DNA of 64,000 nucleotides from JANOYC01 sp031428675. GTDB lineage: Bacteria > Actinomycetota > Actinomycetes > Actinomycetales > Microbacteriaceae. Of this stretch, positions 49,775 to 59,383 are shown piece by piece (the first letter of the stretch is position 1; each line of letters begins with the position of its first letter). The translations under genes and the position numbers were made by a program. The stretch covers positions 23,926 through 87,925 of the forward strand of contig JANOYC010000040.1 of the NCBI GenBank assembly GCA_031428675.1, written 5' to 3'. A model generated the notes under the pieces. It had not been told where the DNA came from. It made no database searches and saw nothing but the letters and a program-made list of their open reading frames with translations.

Positions 49775-52700
49775 GTGTCTAGCCCATTGACCGGACTGGC
49801 ATCCGAGGACGGGACCTCGGGCGAGTTCGGCGCCAACGAATGGCTCGTGGACGAGATGTACGAGCAGTACATCGCTGACAAGAACGCGGTAGACCGGTCG
49901 TGGTGGCCGATTCTGGAGAGTTACAAACCGTCGCACGGAGCCGACCCGTCCGCTCCGGATGCAGCTACGGCCGCACCTGCGCCGGCAACCGCGCCCGCTG
50001 CGCCCGAACCCACCCGAACCGCGACCGTCCCTGCGTCCGGCTCTCAACCGGTAGCGCGCACGACGAGCCTCGAAGCTCGCCCGCAGCCGATTCCTGCCGA
50101 AGCACCGACGACGTCCAGCGTCGCCGCTCAGGGCAACGACGAACGCACCACCGATGAGCCGCGCGACGTCGTGACGACGCTCAAGGGGATGTCCAAGGCG
50201 CTAGCCGCCAACATGGACCTGAGCCTCTCGGTGCCGACGGCGACGAGCGTGCGCACCATCCCGGCGAAGCTCATGATCGACAACCGCATCGTGATCAACA
50301 ACCACATGCGTCGCGCCCGCGGTGGAAAGATCTCGTTCACGCACCTCATCGGCTGGGCGATCATTCAAACGCTCAAGGAATTCCCCAGCCAGAACGTCTT
50401 CTACGAGGAGATCGACGGCAAGCCTTCCGTCGTCACCCCGGCGCATATCAACCTGGGAATCGCGATCGACCTCCCAAAGCCCGACGGCACTCGTGCCCTC
50501 ATGGTGCCCGGCATCAAGAACACCGAGTCCATGGGATTCGGCGAGTTCCTGACCGCCTACGAGGATGTCGTGAAGCGCGCTCGCGACAACAAGCTCACCG
50601 CCACCGATTTCCAGGGCACCACGATCTCGCTCACCAACCCGGGTGGCATCGGCACAGTGCATTCGGTCCCGCGCCTCATGCGCGGACAGGGTGCGATCAT
50701 CGGCGCCGGCGCCCTCGAGTATCCAGCCGAGTTCCAGGGCGCATCCGAGAAGACCCTCGTTGAATTCGGTATCGGCAAAACCATCACGCTCACGAGCACC
50801 TATGACCATCGGGTCATCCAAGGTGCCGGATCGGGCGAATTCCTCAAGAAGATCCACGAACTTCTGATCGGCGAGCGCCGATTCTACGAGAACATCTTCG
50901 CCGAGCTACGAATCCCTTATGACCCGATTCACTGGGCAGCAGACATCACGGTCGATCTCGCCGATGCCGTCGGCAAGGTCGCTCGCGTGCAGGAGCTCAT
51001 CAACTCCTTCCGGGTTCGGGGCCACATGATGGCGGACGTCGATCCGCTCGAATACCGCCAGCGCACTCACCCCGACCTCGAGATCATGAGCCACGGGCTC
51101 ACCTTCTGGGACCTCGATCGGGAATTCGTGACCGGCGGATTCGGTGGTCGGCGTAGCGCCCGCCTGCGCGATATCCTCGGCATCCTCCGCGACTCGTACT
51201 GCCGCACCGTCGGCATCGAGTACATGCACATTCAAGATCCAGCCCAGCGCCGGTGGATTCAGGAGAACTTCGAGAAGCCCTACACGAAGCCCGGGCACGA
51301 TGAGCAAATGCGCATCCTCGGCAAGCTCAATGAGGCAGAGGCGTTCGAGACCTTCCTGCAGACGAAGTACGTCGGCCAGAAGCGATTCAGCCTCGAGGGC
51401 AGCGAATCGACGATCGCCGCTCTCGACGCCGTTCTGCAGGGTGCCGCGTCTGCGGGACTCGACGAGGTCGCGATCGGCATGGCGCACCGCGGTCGCCTGA
51501 ACGTGCTCACCAACATTGCAGGCAAGACCTACGGCCAGATCTTCCGTGAGTTCGAGGGAACTCAAGACCCTCGCACCGTTCAGGGTTCGGGGGATGTCAA
51601 GTACCACCTCGGCACCGAGGGCACATTCACCGCGGCCGACGGCACCCAGATTCCGGTGTACCTGGCCGCCAACCCGTCCCACCTCGAAGCCGTCGACGGA
51701 GTTCTCGAAGGAATCGTCCGGGCAAAACAGGACCGCAAGCCGATCGGGACCTTCAGTGTGCTGCCGGTAATGGTGCACGGAGACGCGGCCATGTCCGGCC
51801 AGGGAATAGTGGTCGAGATCCTCCAGATGTCCCAGTTGCGCGCGTATCGCACGGGCGGAACGATCCACGTCGTCATCAACAATCAGGTGGGATTCACAAC
51901 TCCTCCCGGTGAAGCGCGATCGTCGATCTACTCGACCGACGTCGCCAAGACGGTGCAGGCGCCGATCTTCCACGTCAACGGCGACGACCCCGAAGCTGTC
52001 GTTCGAGTGGCCGAGCTCGCATTCGCGTACCGCCAACAGTTCCACCGAGATGTCGTGATCGACCTCGTGAGTTACCGCCGCCGTGGTCACAACGAGGGCG
52101 ACGACCCCTCGATGACGCAGCCGCTCATGTACAACTTGATCGAAGCCAAACGCTCGGTTCGCACCCTGTACACCGAGGCGCTCGTCGGCCGCGGCGACAT
52201 CACCGAAGAAGAGTTCCAGGCGGCGCACCGTGACTTCCAAGATCGCCTCGAGCGGGCGTTCCAAGAAACACACGAAGCGCAGACGAACTCGATTCCTGTC
52301 ATCACCACCGATGCGCACGCGGTCGCCGATCTCGAGCGGCCCGACTCGCAGCAAGATGACCGTGTCGGCGAACCTGAGACCACCGGGGTCGACATTTCGG
52401 TTATCCACCAGATTGGTGACGCACACGAGAATCCACCCGCCGGGTTCTCCATCCACCCCAAGCTTCAGGCCTTACTCAAGAAGCGACTCGACATGAGCCG
52501 CAACGGCAGCATCGACTGGGCGATGGGCGAGCTGCTGTCCATCGGTTCACTCCTGCTCGAAGGAACACCCGTACGCATGGCCGGACAAGACACCCGCCGC
52601 GGCACTTTCGTGCAACGTCATGCGGTGCTCCACGACCGGCAGAACGGCCAGGAGTGGCTTCCACTGTCGAATCTCGCGGACAATCAGGCAAAGTTGTGGA

Positions 52701-53533
52701 TCTATGACTCCCTACTAAGCGAGTACGCTGCGATGGGGTTCGAGTATGGCTACTCGGTCGAGCGCGCCGATGCCCTCGTGCTATGGGAAGCCCAGTTCGG
52801 CGACTTCGCCAACGGTGCCCAGACCATCATCGACGAGTTCATCTCCTCGGCCGAGCAGAAGTGGGGACAGCGCTCGAGCGTCGTGCTCCTTCTTCCGCAC
52901 GGCTACGAGGGGCAGGGGCCCGACCACTCGTCGGCACGCATGGAGCGATTCCTGCAATTGTGTGCAGAGAACAACATGACGGTGTCTCGCCCATCGACTC
53001 CGGCGTCGTATTTCCACTTGCTTCGACGTCAGGCGTACGCCAGGCCGCGACGCCCGCTGATCATATTCACCCCGAAGGCCATGCTCCGTCTGCGCGGCGC
53101 CACGAGCGAGGTCGCCGATTTCACCGGTGGCAAATTCGAGCCGGTCATTGACGACAACCGTCTCGGTAACGGTGCGGTTGTCAAGCGCGTGTTGCTCACG
53201 GCCGGCAAGATCTACTACGACCTGATCGCGGAACTCGACAAGCGCGGTGATGATTCCATCGCCATCGTTCGGCTCGAGCAGTTCTACCCGCTACCGACAA
53301 AGGAACTGAACGCCGTGTTGGACCAGTATCCGACGGCCGACCTCATGTGGGTGCAGGACGAACCGGCGAACCAAGGCGCCTGGCCGTTCATCTGTTTTGA
53401 ACTCGCGAAATACTTGCAAGGCCGTACCATCCGGGTATCGTCACGGCCGGCGTCAGCGTCACCGGCGACCGGGTCGACCAAGCGCAGTGCGCTGGAACAA
53501 GCCGACCTGATCAAGAGGGCAGTCACCCTCTAG
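49775..53533 (+). CDS. kgd: Multifunctional 2-oxoglutarate dehydrogenase E1/E2-type enzyme (Kgd/OdhA)
   Basis: 1252 aa actinobacterial fusion of E2-type succinyltransferase and thiamine-dependent E1, acting in the TCA cycle. Order: N-terminal segment about 15-45 (NEWLVDEMYEQYIADK); Ala/Pro/Thr-rich linker about 55-130; E2 catalytic domain about 140-365 with the histidine in STYDHRVIQGAGSGEFL; and the E1 part from about 395, with AIGMAHRGRLNVLTN, VAANPSHLE-type AANPSHLEAVDGV and the thiamine motif RRGHNEGDDPSM. No lipoyl domain, as expected for this type. In relatives activity is controlled by a FHA protein (OdhI/GarA). GTG start; AGGCGG 6 bases upstream. Confidence 0.97.
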   Translation: MSSPLTGLASEDGTSGEFGANEWLVDEMYEQYIADKNAVDRSWWPILESYKPSHGADPSAPDAATAAPAPATAPAAPEPTRTATVPASGSQPVARTTSLEARPQPIPAEAPTTSSVAAQGNDERTTDEPRDVVTTLKGMSKALAANMDLSLSVPTATSVRTIPAKLMIDNRIVINNHMRRARGGKISFTHLIGWAIIQTLKEFPSQNVFYEEIDGKPSVVTPAHINLGIAIDLPKPDGTRALMVPGIKNTESMGFGEFLTAYEDVVKRARDNKLTATDFQGTTISLTNPGGIGTVHSVPRLMRGQGAIIGAGALEYPAEFQGASEKTLVEFGIGKTITLTSTYDHRVIQGAGSGEFLKKIHELLIGERRFYENIFAELRIPYDPIHWAADITVDLADAVGKVARVQELINSFRVRGHMMADVDPLEYRQRTHPDLEIMSHGLTFWDLDREFVTGGFGGRRSARLRDILGILRDSYCRTVGIEYMHIQDPAQRRWIQENFEKPYTKPGHDEQMRILGKLNEAEAFETFLQTKYVGQKRFSLEGSESTIAALDAVLQGAASAGLDEVAIGMAHRGRLNVLTNIAGKTYGQIFREFEGTQDPRTVQGSGDVKYHLGTEGTFTAADGTQIPVYLAANPSHLEAVDGVLEGIVRAKQDRKPIGTFSVLPVMVHGDAAMSGQGIVVEILQMSQLRAYRTGGTIHVVINNQVGFTTPPGEARSSIYSTDVAKTVQAPIFHVNGDDPEAVVRVAELAFAYRQQFHRDVVIDLVSYRRRGHNEGDDPSMTQPLMYNLIEAKRSVRTLYTEALVGRGDITEEEFQAAHRDFQDRLERAFQETHEAQTNSIPVITTDAHAVADLERPDSQQDDRVGEPETTGVDISVIHQIGDAHENPPAGFSIHPKLQALLKKRLDMSRNGSIDWAMGELLSIGSLLLEGTPVRMAGQDTRRGTFVQRHAVLHDRQNGQEWLPLSNLADNQAKLWIYDSLLSEYAAMGFEYGYSVERADALVLWEAQFGDFANGAQTIIDEFISSAEQKWGQRSSVVLLLPHGYEGQGPDHSSARMERFLQLCAENNMTVSRPSTPASYFHLLRRQAYARPRRPLIIFTPKAMLRLRGATSEVADFTGGKFEPVIDDNRLGNGAVVKRVLLTAGKIYYDLIAELDKRGDDSIAIVRLEQFYPLPTKELNAVLDQYPTADLMWVQDEPANQGAWPFICFELAKYLQGRTIRVSSRPASASPATGSTKRSALEQADLIKRAVTL

Positions 53534-53558
53534 GTCAAACGCCCAGTAGGCCACACGC

Positions 53559-53584
53559 CCCGCGCGGATTAATCTCCGCGCGGG
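53559..53584. terminator. Hairpin between convergent kgd and rsrA
   Basis: cccgcgcgga-ttaatc-tccgcgcggg, a perfect 10-bp GC-rich stem with a 6-base loop between two converging genes. There is no T-run on either side, so it would act as a bidirectional, non-classical terminator, or together with Rho. Confidence 0.6.
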
Positions 53585-53601
53585 CGGCGGTGCACCGCTC
53601 G

Positions 53602-53841
53602 CTAGGCGCTCGGCGTGCGCGCCAATCGGCCGAGGATGGCGTCGCGCAAGTCTTCGGGAGCGGCCTCGCGACAGGCCTGCTTGATTTTCTTGCTCAGGGT
53701 GACGCCGACGAGGTGCTCAGCGGTGCATCCCTCGCAATTGGCGAGATGCTCGCTGATGTCTCGAAGTTCGTCCGTGCTGAGCTCGTTGTGGAGGTACTCC
53801 TCCAGCTCGGCTTTTGCCTTCTCGCAACCGCAATCTGTCAT
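53602..53841 (-). CDS. Anti-sigma factor, RsrA/ZAS type
   Basis: 79 aa zinc-binding anti-sigma factor of the mycothiol system. Cysteines near the N-terminus (CGC, residues 4 and 6), then H32-x3-C36-x2-C39 in EHLANCEGC, the H-x3-C-x2-C signature of ZAS proteins. In Streptomyces RsrA, disulfide stress oxidises the cysteines and releases the sigma factor. The start overlaps the stop of the upstream sigma gene by 4 bases. Normal, compact length. Confidence 0.92.
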   Translation of the reverse strand: MTDCGCEKAKAELEEYLHNELSTDELRDISEHLANCEGCTAEHLVGVTLSKKIKQACREAAPEDLRDAILGRLARTPSA

Positions 53842-54560
53842 TTCGTGCTCCTCGTGGCAGTGACCGAAATGCCTCGGTCCCGTGCGTAGTCGGTGAGTAT
53901 CTCCCGCAACAGCCGACGGCCGCGGTGCAAACGGCTCATGACAGTGCCCACGGGCGTCTTCATGATCTCGGCGATCTCCTGGTAGGAAAAGCCTTCGACG
54001 TCAGCGAAATACACTGCAAGCCGAAAATCCTCCGGGATGCTCTGCAGCGCGTCCTTGACGTCGCTGTCGGGCAAGTGATCGATCGCTTCCGCCTCGGCTG
54101 ACCGGGTGGTAGCGGCGAGCGTGAGCGACGCCGCTGACCCCAACTGCCAGTCTTCGAGATCGTCGATCGTGCCTTGATACGGGTCGCGTTGTTTCTTGCG
54201 ATAGGTATTGATGAAGGTGTTGGTCTGGATGCGATACAGCCATGCCTTCACATTGGTGCCCTGTTGGAACTGAGAAAAGGACTGGTAGGCCTTCACGTAG
54301 GTTTCCTGGACGAGGTCGGCGGCGTCGCTCGGGTTTCGGGTCATCCGCATGGCTGCGGCGTACAGCTGCTCCATGAAAGGAAGAGCCTGCTCTTCGAACA
54401 GGGCGTGGGAGTCGCCGACCGTTGCCGAAAGCTGAGCATCGCTGTCGCGTGCGTCACCGTCTGATGCGGCGCCAGCGGGTGTGTCAGTGCTGGGGGGAAG
54501 TAGCTCATCCATCACGCGCAAGTCTACGGTGGCACGTTCGAGCACGACCGTTGGTGTCAT
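53838..54560 (-). CDS. sigH: Sigma factor of the SigH/SigR redox family
   Basis: About 240 aa. Region 2 contains [30 protein letters not shown] and [20 protein letters not shown]; region 4 has [23 protein letters not shown]. It directs RNA polymerase to thiol-stress genes; its neighbour is a ZAS anti-sigma factor. The start is uncertain: TTG at 54590, ATG at 54572, ATG at 54560 and ATG at 54512 are in frame. I take 54560 because GGTGG lies 5 bases before it. The promoter at 54609-54634 fits any of the first three. Head-to-head with aroA. Confidence 0.9.
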   Translation of the reverse strand: MTPTVVLERATVDLRVMDELLPPSTDTPAGAASDGDARDSDAQLSATVGDSHALFEEQALPFMEQLYAAAMRMTRNPSDAADLVQETYVKAYQSFSQFQQGTNVKAWLYRIQTNTFINTYRKKQRDPYQGTIDDLEDWQLGSAASLTLAATTRSAEAEAIDHLPDSDVKDALQSIPEDFRLAVYFADVEGFSYQEIAEIMKTPVGTVMSRLHRGRRLLREILTDYARDRGISVTATRSTK

Positions 54561-54608
54561 CTGGGCCACCATCTCCAATCCGCTGCTCAATTCGCCGTTA
54601 TCCTTGAC

Positions 54609-54634
54609 AACCGATGCAGGTATTCAGGTATTCC
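54609..54634 (-). promoter_or_regulatory. SigH/SigR-type autoregulatory promoter
   Basis: On the minus strand ggaat (54634-54630), exactly 18 bases, then gtt (54611-54609). This is the published SigR/SigH consensus GGAAT-N18-GTT. It points into sigH itself, so positive autoregulation is expected. The -35 box and most of the spacer lie within the first codons of aroA on the other strand. Confidence 0.8.
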
Positions 54635-56014
54635 GGGCCCGAGTTCAGCCCCTATGACGATGACTCGACTCCCGAGCCCGTTTCACCGGGCCCGTGGCCC
54701 GCTCCGACGGCGACCGCACCACTGTCCGCCCGACTGCAGTTGCCCGGTTCCAAGAGTCTGACGAACCGTGAACTCGTGCTCTCTGCCCTCGCAAGCGGGC
54801 CGTCGCTGTTGCGCTCCCCGTTGCACTCGCGCGACAGCGCACTCATGATCGAGGCACTGCGCTCTCTCGGCACAACTATCGACGAGGTTCAGGGCACCGG
54901 TGCGTTCGGCCCCGACCTTCTCGTCACCCCGGGCGCACTCGAGGGCGGCATTTCGATCGACACCGGACTCGCGGGCACGGTCATGCGTTTTTTGCCGCCG
55001 CTCGCAGCGCTTGCTCTCGGGCCCGTCGCCTTCGATGGCGACGCCGGGGCACGTCGACGGCCCATGCGCACCATCATCGACGCGCTTCGGAAGCTGGGGG
55101 TCGACCTGACCGATGACGGCAGAGGCGCCCTCCCGTTCAGCTTGTATGGCACCGGACGGGTCGCCGGGGGCGACCTCGAGATCGACGCGTCGGCATCCAG
55201 TCAATTCGTGTCGGCCCTTCTGCTCGCGGGCGCGAGGTTCGACGACGGACTGCGCCTACAGCACACGGGCGATCGCCTCCCGAGCCTGCCGCATATCGAC
55301 ATGACGATAACGACACTGGCCGCTCGGGGTGTGCGAGTCGAGAATCCAGAGCCAGGGCTCTGGATCGTGCCGCCGGGCGAGATCGCCGGCGTCGACGTTG
55401 ACATCGAACCCGACCTCTCCAATGCGGCACCGTTCCTTGCCGCGGCACTCGTTGCCGGAGGTTCAGTCACGATCGAAGGCTGGCCGAGCGAGACGACTCA
55501 GGTCGGCGCCGATCTGGAACAACTGTTGCCATTGTTCGGCGCTCGGGTAACCCGCGATGGCGGTGCCCTCACCGCACACGGCGGGGTGGGAATCGTCGGC
55601 GGCGGCACCCTTGACCCGGTCACCATCGACCTGAGTACAGGGGGCGAACTAGCGCCGGCGATCGTGGGACTCGCTGCTCTGGCCGCAGGTGACAGCGTCA
55701 TCTCGGGCATCGGTCACTTGCGCGGGCACGAGACGGATCGTCTCGCCGCCCTCGCCGCTGAGATCAACCGACTCGGTGGGCGCGTCACCGAACTCGACGA
55801 TGGCCTCGCCATCTCTGCAGCACCCCTGCACGGCGGGCTCTGGCACAGCTACGAAGACCACCGCATGGCAACGACCGGCGCGCTGATCGGCCTGGCCGTC
55901 CCCGGCGTTCGTGTCGACGATATCGCCACGACAGCGAAGACGCTCCCCCAGTTCCAGCAACTGTGGTCGGCGCTGGGGATCAACCCCGCGAGCGCACCAA
56001 ACGACGCCTTGTGA
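54614..56014 (+). CDS. aroA: 5-enolpyruvylshikimate-3-phosphate synthase
   Basis: Shikimate-pathway enzyme joining PEP and shikimate-3-phosphate; 466 aa. Signature motifs: [14 protein letters not shown] (about 44-57), [18 protein letters not shown] with the essential arginine, and [18 protein letters not shown] near the end. About 40 residues precede the core, beginning [17 protein letters not shown]; the ATG at 54614 is the first available and lies inside the sigH promoter. No clear Shine-Dalgarno. 4 bases separate it from rsgA. Confidence 0.94.
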   Translation: MQVFRYSGPEFSPYDDDSTPEPVSPGPWPAPTATAPLSARLQLPGSKSLTNRELVLSALASGPSLLRSPLHSRDSALMIEALRSLGTTIDEVQGTGAFGPDLLVTPGALEGGISIDTGLAGTVMRFLPPLAALALGPVAFDGDAGARRRPMRTIIDALRKLGVDLTDDGRGALPFSLYGTGRVAGGDLEIDASASSQFVSALLLAGARFDDGLRLQHTGDRLPSLPHIDMTITTLAARGVRVENPEPGLWIVPPGEIAGVDVDIEPDLSNAAPFLAAALVAGGSVTIEGWPSETTQVGADLEQLLPLFGARVTRDGGALTAHGGVGIVGGGTLDPVTIDLSTGGELAPAIVGLAALAAGDSVISGIGHLRGHETDRLAALAAEINRLGGRVTELDDGLAISAAPLHGGLWHSYEDHRMATTGALIGLAVPGVRVDDIATTAKTLPQFQQLWSALGINPASAPNDAL

Positions 56015-56018
56015 TCCG

Positions 56019-57050
56019 ATGAGCTGGTTCACCGACTTCGACGACGACGAGGAGTACTCCGAGTACGACGAGTCGTCTGCCCGAGTGCGCCCGAACCCGA
56101 AAGGCAACCGTCCTCGCACCAAGATCCGGCCCGAGCATACGCAAGCGCAAACCGGCCGGGTCATCACCGTCGACCGCGGACGCTTCGGAGTCATCGTGGC
56201 CGAGGGATCGTCTGAGGAGCGGCTGGTCACTGCCACCGGCGCCAGGGAGCTCGGGCGCAACGCGGTTGTGACCGGTGATTTCGTCGACGTCGTCGGCGAC
56301 GCGAGTGGCGACGACGGAAGCCTCGCGCGAATCGTGCGCGTGCACGAGCGCACGACGCTGCTGAGGCGGAGCGCCGACGACACCGATGCCGTTGAACGCA
56401 TCATCGTCGCGAACGCCGACCAGATGCTCATCGTCGTGGCTGCGGCGAATCCGGAGCCACGCCCTCGTCTCGTTGACCGCTATCTTGTCGCGGCTTACGA
56501 CGCCGGGATCAGGCCCATCCTCGCCCTCACGAAGACCGATCTCGCCGACCCGAGCGACTTTCTCGCCAATTTCGCCGGCCTGGATATCCGAGTGATCCGA
56601 AGCCGAAGCGATGAGATCCCGCTCGACGACCTCGTTGCCGCTCTGGATGGCCACACCACCGTGGCCGTTGGACACTCCGGTGTCGGCAAGTCGACGCTGG
56701 TCAATGCGTTGGTACCCGAGGCCAAGCGCGCAACCGGCATCGTCAACACCGTCACCGGGCGCGGTCGCCACACCTCGTCGTCGACGGTCTCCTACCGGCT
56801 CAGAACGGGGTGGATTGTCGACACCCCGGGGGTTCGGTCGTTCGGGCTCGGACACATCGACCCGGCAAACATCCTCAAGGCGTTCACCGATCTTGCGACG
56901 ATCGCCGAGGACTGCCCCCGCGGTTGCACCCACCTCCCCGACTCCCCCGATTGCGAGATCGTGGAGCGGATGCGAGCAGACCAGCTGGATGCGATTGGAC
57001 GTATGAGACTCGATTCACTGCAACGCTTACTGACTACGCTGGCACAGTGA
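56019..57050 (+). CDS. rsgA: Small ribosomal subunit GTPase RsgA
   Basis: Circularly permuted GTPase that assists late maturation of the 30S subunit; 343 aa. OB-fold part about 45-115. The order G4 (LTKTDLAD) before G1 (GHSGVGKSTLVNALV) and G3 (VDTPGVRSFG) shows the permutation. The zinc-binding C-terminus has C-x4-C and later His/Cys in CPRGCTHLPDSPDC. N-terminal acidic tail (FDDDEEYSEYDE). ATG at 56019, 4 bases after aroA; end overlaps hisN by GTGA. Confidence 0.95.
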   Translation: MSWFTDFDDDEEYSEYDESSARVRPNPKGNRPRTKIRPEHTQAQTGRVITVDRGRFGVIVAEGSSEERLVTATGARELGRNAVVTGDFVDVVGDASGDDGSLARIVRVHERTTLLRRSADDTDAVERIIVANADQMLIVVAAANPEPRPRLVDRYLVAAYDAGIRPILALTKTDLADPSDFLANFAGLDIRVIRSRSDEIPLDDLVAALDGHTTVAVGHSGVGKSTLVNALVPEAKRATGIVNTVTGRGRHTSSSTVSYRLRTGWIVDTPGVRSFGLGHIDPANILKAFTDLATIAEDCPRGCTHLPDSPDCEIVERMRADQLDAIGRMRLDSLQRLLTTLAQ

Positions 57051-57853
57051 CCGAAGCGCGCTCTCCCCACTATTCGATCGGCGACGATCTGAGCCTCGCC
57101 TTGGCGTTGGCCGCTGACGCCGACCTCGTCACGCGCGATCGGTTCGAAGCCGTCGACCTTGCCATCGAGACGAAACTCGACAGCACACCGGTGACCGATG
57201 CGGACCGGCGGGCTGAAGCTGTCATTCGCGACGGTATCGTCGACGCCCGCCCGCATGACGCGATTTTCGGCGAAGAGTACGGCTCCGAAGGAACGTCGTC
57301 CCGCCAATGGATCATCGACCCGATCGACGGCACCGCTAACTTCATGCGCGGGATCCCCATCTGGGGCTCCCTGATAGCGCTCGTCGTCGATGGCGTTCCC
57401 GTTGTCGGCGTTGTGAGCGCGCCGGCTCTCGGTCGGCGGTGGTGGGGCGCCACCGGGCAGGGGGCATTCGTGTCCGTCGACCACGGCGCACCTCGCCGTC
57501 TCGCCGTGAGTTCAGTAGCGTCGCTGCACGAAGCGTCGCTCTCCTACAACAGCATCAAGGGGTGGGACGACGCCGGATACCTCGACCCTCTGGTCGACCT
57601 GACACGCCGTGTTCGCCGGGCGCGAGCGATCGGCGACATGTGGTCGTACATGCTCGTCGCCGAAGGCGCAATCGATATCGCGGGAGAATTCGACTTGCAA
57701 CCCTACGACATGGCGGCGATCATTCCGATTCTGGAAGAAGCCGGCGGTCGATTCTCCTCGATCGAAGGCCATGACGGGCCGTGGCACGGCAGCGCACTCG
57801 CGACGAACGGCCTCCTGCACAACGAGGTGCTGGAGTCGCTCGCGCGCAAGTGA
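57047..57853 (+). CDS. hisN: Inositol monophosphatase family, probable histidinol-phosphatase
   Basis: 268 aa magnesium-dependent phosphatase. Metal-binding motifs: GEEYGSEG and WIIDPIDGTANFMRGIPIWG, then near the end FDLQPYDMAAIIPILEEAGG. In actinobacteria this subgroup, found after aroA-rsgA, acts as histidinol-phosphatase; inositol monophosphatase activity is the alternative. GTG at 57047 overlaps the rsgA stop. Last gene of the aroA-rsgA-hisN unit; it converges on the glycosidase operon, leaving 15 bases. Confidence 0.88.
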   Translation: MTEARSPHYSIGDDLSLALALAADADLVTRDRFEAVDLAIETKLDSTPVTDADRRAEAVIRDGIVDARPHDAIFGEEYGSEGTSSRQWIIDPIDGTANFMRGIPIWGSLIALVVDGVPVVGVVSAPALGRRWWGATGQGAFVSVDHGAPRRLAVSSVASLHEASLSYNSIKGWDDAGYLDPLVDLTRRVRRARAIGDMWSYMLVAEGAIDIAGEFDLQPYDMAAIIPILEEAGGRFSSIEGHDGPWHGSALATNGLLHNEVLESLARK

Positions 57854-57868
57854 CGCGGCCGCTTCGGA

Positions 57869-59383
57869 TCAGTCCTCGCTACCGCGGTAGCGGAACCAGC
57901 TGAACTCCGGTGCGCCTGAGGTCGCGAATATTCCGATCACCCGTCCGGTGAAGGATGCCGCGGTTTCGGCCGAAAGGTACCGTCCGTCAACCCTCGCGAG
58001 AGTCACCTCCTGCTCGCCCGAGCGAGCGCGCAAGTGCACGAAATCGCTCGTCATGCCCTCGGAATTGAAGCCCGCGGCGGCGGGTTGGGCATCCACGTGC
58101 AGTTCGATCGGGCCGGCGGCGAAAGTCGCGGTCCAGAACTGCTCAATCGTCGCCAGGCGGGCACGCGCGGTAACGACGACCGTGTCGCCGTCGGCGCGCG
58201 CCTCGAGCGAATAGTGGTGGTGCTCGTCGTAGCGCACGGCGATCCCGCCGGCGCCGTTGTCAACGTCAACGAGCGTGGAGGCGTCGGCCGTCTGATTGAG
58301 CTGACGACGACCCAGGAACGCCGGGCGCGGGTCGTCGAGCGTCGATCCGTTGGCGGGGATGACGAGTCGACCACTCTCGGTGTCAAATGTCGATACGGTG
58401 TCGGCGTCTTGACGGATCGCGAGCCAGGCGTCATCGAGCTCCTGCTCGGCGAAGTCGATCGAGTATTCGGTGATGCCGGCTCGCGGCGCAAGCACCACCG
58501 GATCGGCGCTCGGCCAACCGTCGTCACCCCAATAAACACGTGTGACGAAGGTCTCGCGCCCTAGCGCTGAAAAGGCCTGCGTTCCGCCGCGCGGTCGCAT
58601 TCCAAGCAGCACCATAAGGGTCTCGCCCTCTGGCCCCTCGACGAGGTCGCCGTGTCCGGTGTTCTGGATCGGGCGATTCGTGCTGCGGGCGCTGAGGAAC
58701 GGGTTGTTCGGCGCTGGCTCGAAGTCACGATCGGGGAACTTCGATCGGGCGATGCTCACGCCGTGACCTCGTTCCGTTCCACCCTCGGCGATCATCAAAT
58801 ACCACCAGCCACCACGCTCGTAAAGGTGCGGTGCTTCCGGGAATTTGAAACCGGATCCGGACCACAGCGACCGCGGTTCCTCGATCGCCCGGTGGGCGGC
58901 CAGATCAACGCGGACCTGCTGAACGCCCAGGTGCTTGCCGATGTCTGGCCCGGTGGTGATGAGGCCGGAGAACGTCACGTATGCGGTGCCGTCACTGTCC
59001 CAGGCAAGGTCGGGATCGATGCCGGCGACGCCCTCAATAACAACGGGCTCTGTCCACGGCCCGGCCGGGTCGATCGCGGTGAACACGACACAGCCGATCC
59101 CCATCGCGATGGTGACAATCAGGTAGAACGTGCCGTCGTGATACCGGATCGTCGGCGCCCAGACGCCGCCGGCGGTCGTCACGTTCTCGAGTCCCAATTG
59201 ACTCGTGCTTGTCGAAACATTGCCGATCTGTGTCCAGGTCACGAAATCGGTGCTGTGGTAGATCGGTATAGCCGGAAGATATTCGAACGTCGACGTCGCA
59301 AGGTAGTAGTCGTCGCCGACGCGCACAACACTCGGGTCGGGGTTGAATCCCGGAATCAGCGGGTTCGGGTATTCACGGCTCAC
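57869..59383 (-). CDS. Glycoside hydrolase family 43 (beta-xylosidase/arabinofuranosidase)
   Basis: 504 aa, no signal peptide, so intracellular. Five-blade propeller with the catalytic base Asp in GFNPDPSVVRVGDDYYLA, a second Asp in GIDPDLAWDSDGTAYV and the acid Glu in FKFPEAPHLYERGGW. The C-terminal third (about 320-500) is the beta-sandwich often found in xylosidases of this family. Specificity for xylo- or arabino-oligosaccharides is by family only. Coupled to the GH3 gene by a 4-base ATGA overlap. Confidence 0.9.
   Translation of the reverse strand: MSREYPNPLIPGFNPDPSVVRVGDDYYLATSTFEYLPAIPIYHSTDFVTWTQIGNVSTSTSQLGLENVTTAGGVWAPTIRYHDGTFYLIVTIAMGIGCVVFTAIDPAGPWTEPVVIEGVAGIDPDLAWDSDGTAYVTFSGLITTGPDIGKHLGVQQVRVDLAAHRAIEEPRSLWSGSGFKFPEAPHLYERGGWWYLMIAEGGTERGHGVSIARSKFPDRDFEPAPNNPFLSARSTNRPIQNTGHGDLVEGPEGETLMVLLGMRPRGGTQAFSALGRETFVTRVYWGDDGWPSADPVVLAPRAGITEYSIDFAEQELDDAWLAIRQDADTVSTFDTESGRLVIPANGSTLDDPRPAFLGRRQLNQTADASTLVDVDNGAGGIAVRYDEHHHYSLEARADGDTVVVTARARLATIEQFWTATFAAGPIELHVDAQPAAAGFNSEGMTSDFVHLRARSGEQEVTLARVDGRYLSAETAASFTGRVIGIFATSGAPEFSWFRYRGSED

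Noticed and set aside
50906..52456. 516-codon minus-strand frame opposite kgd
   Set aside because: Runs through the certain E1 domain of Kgd; no domain seen.
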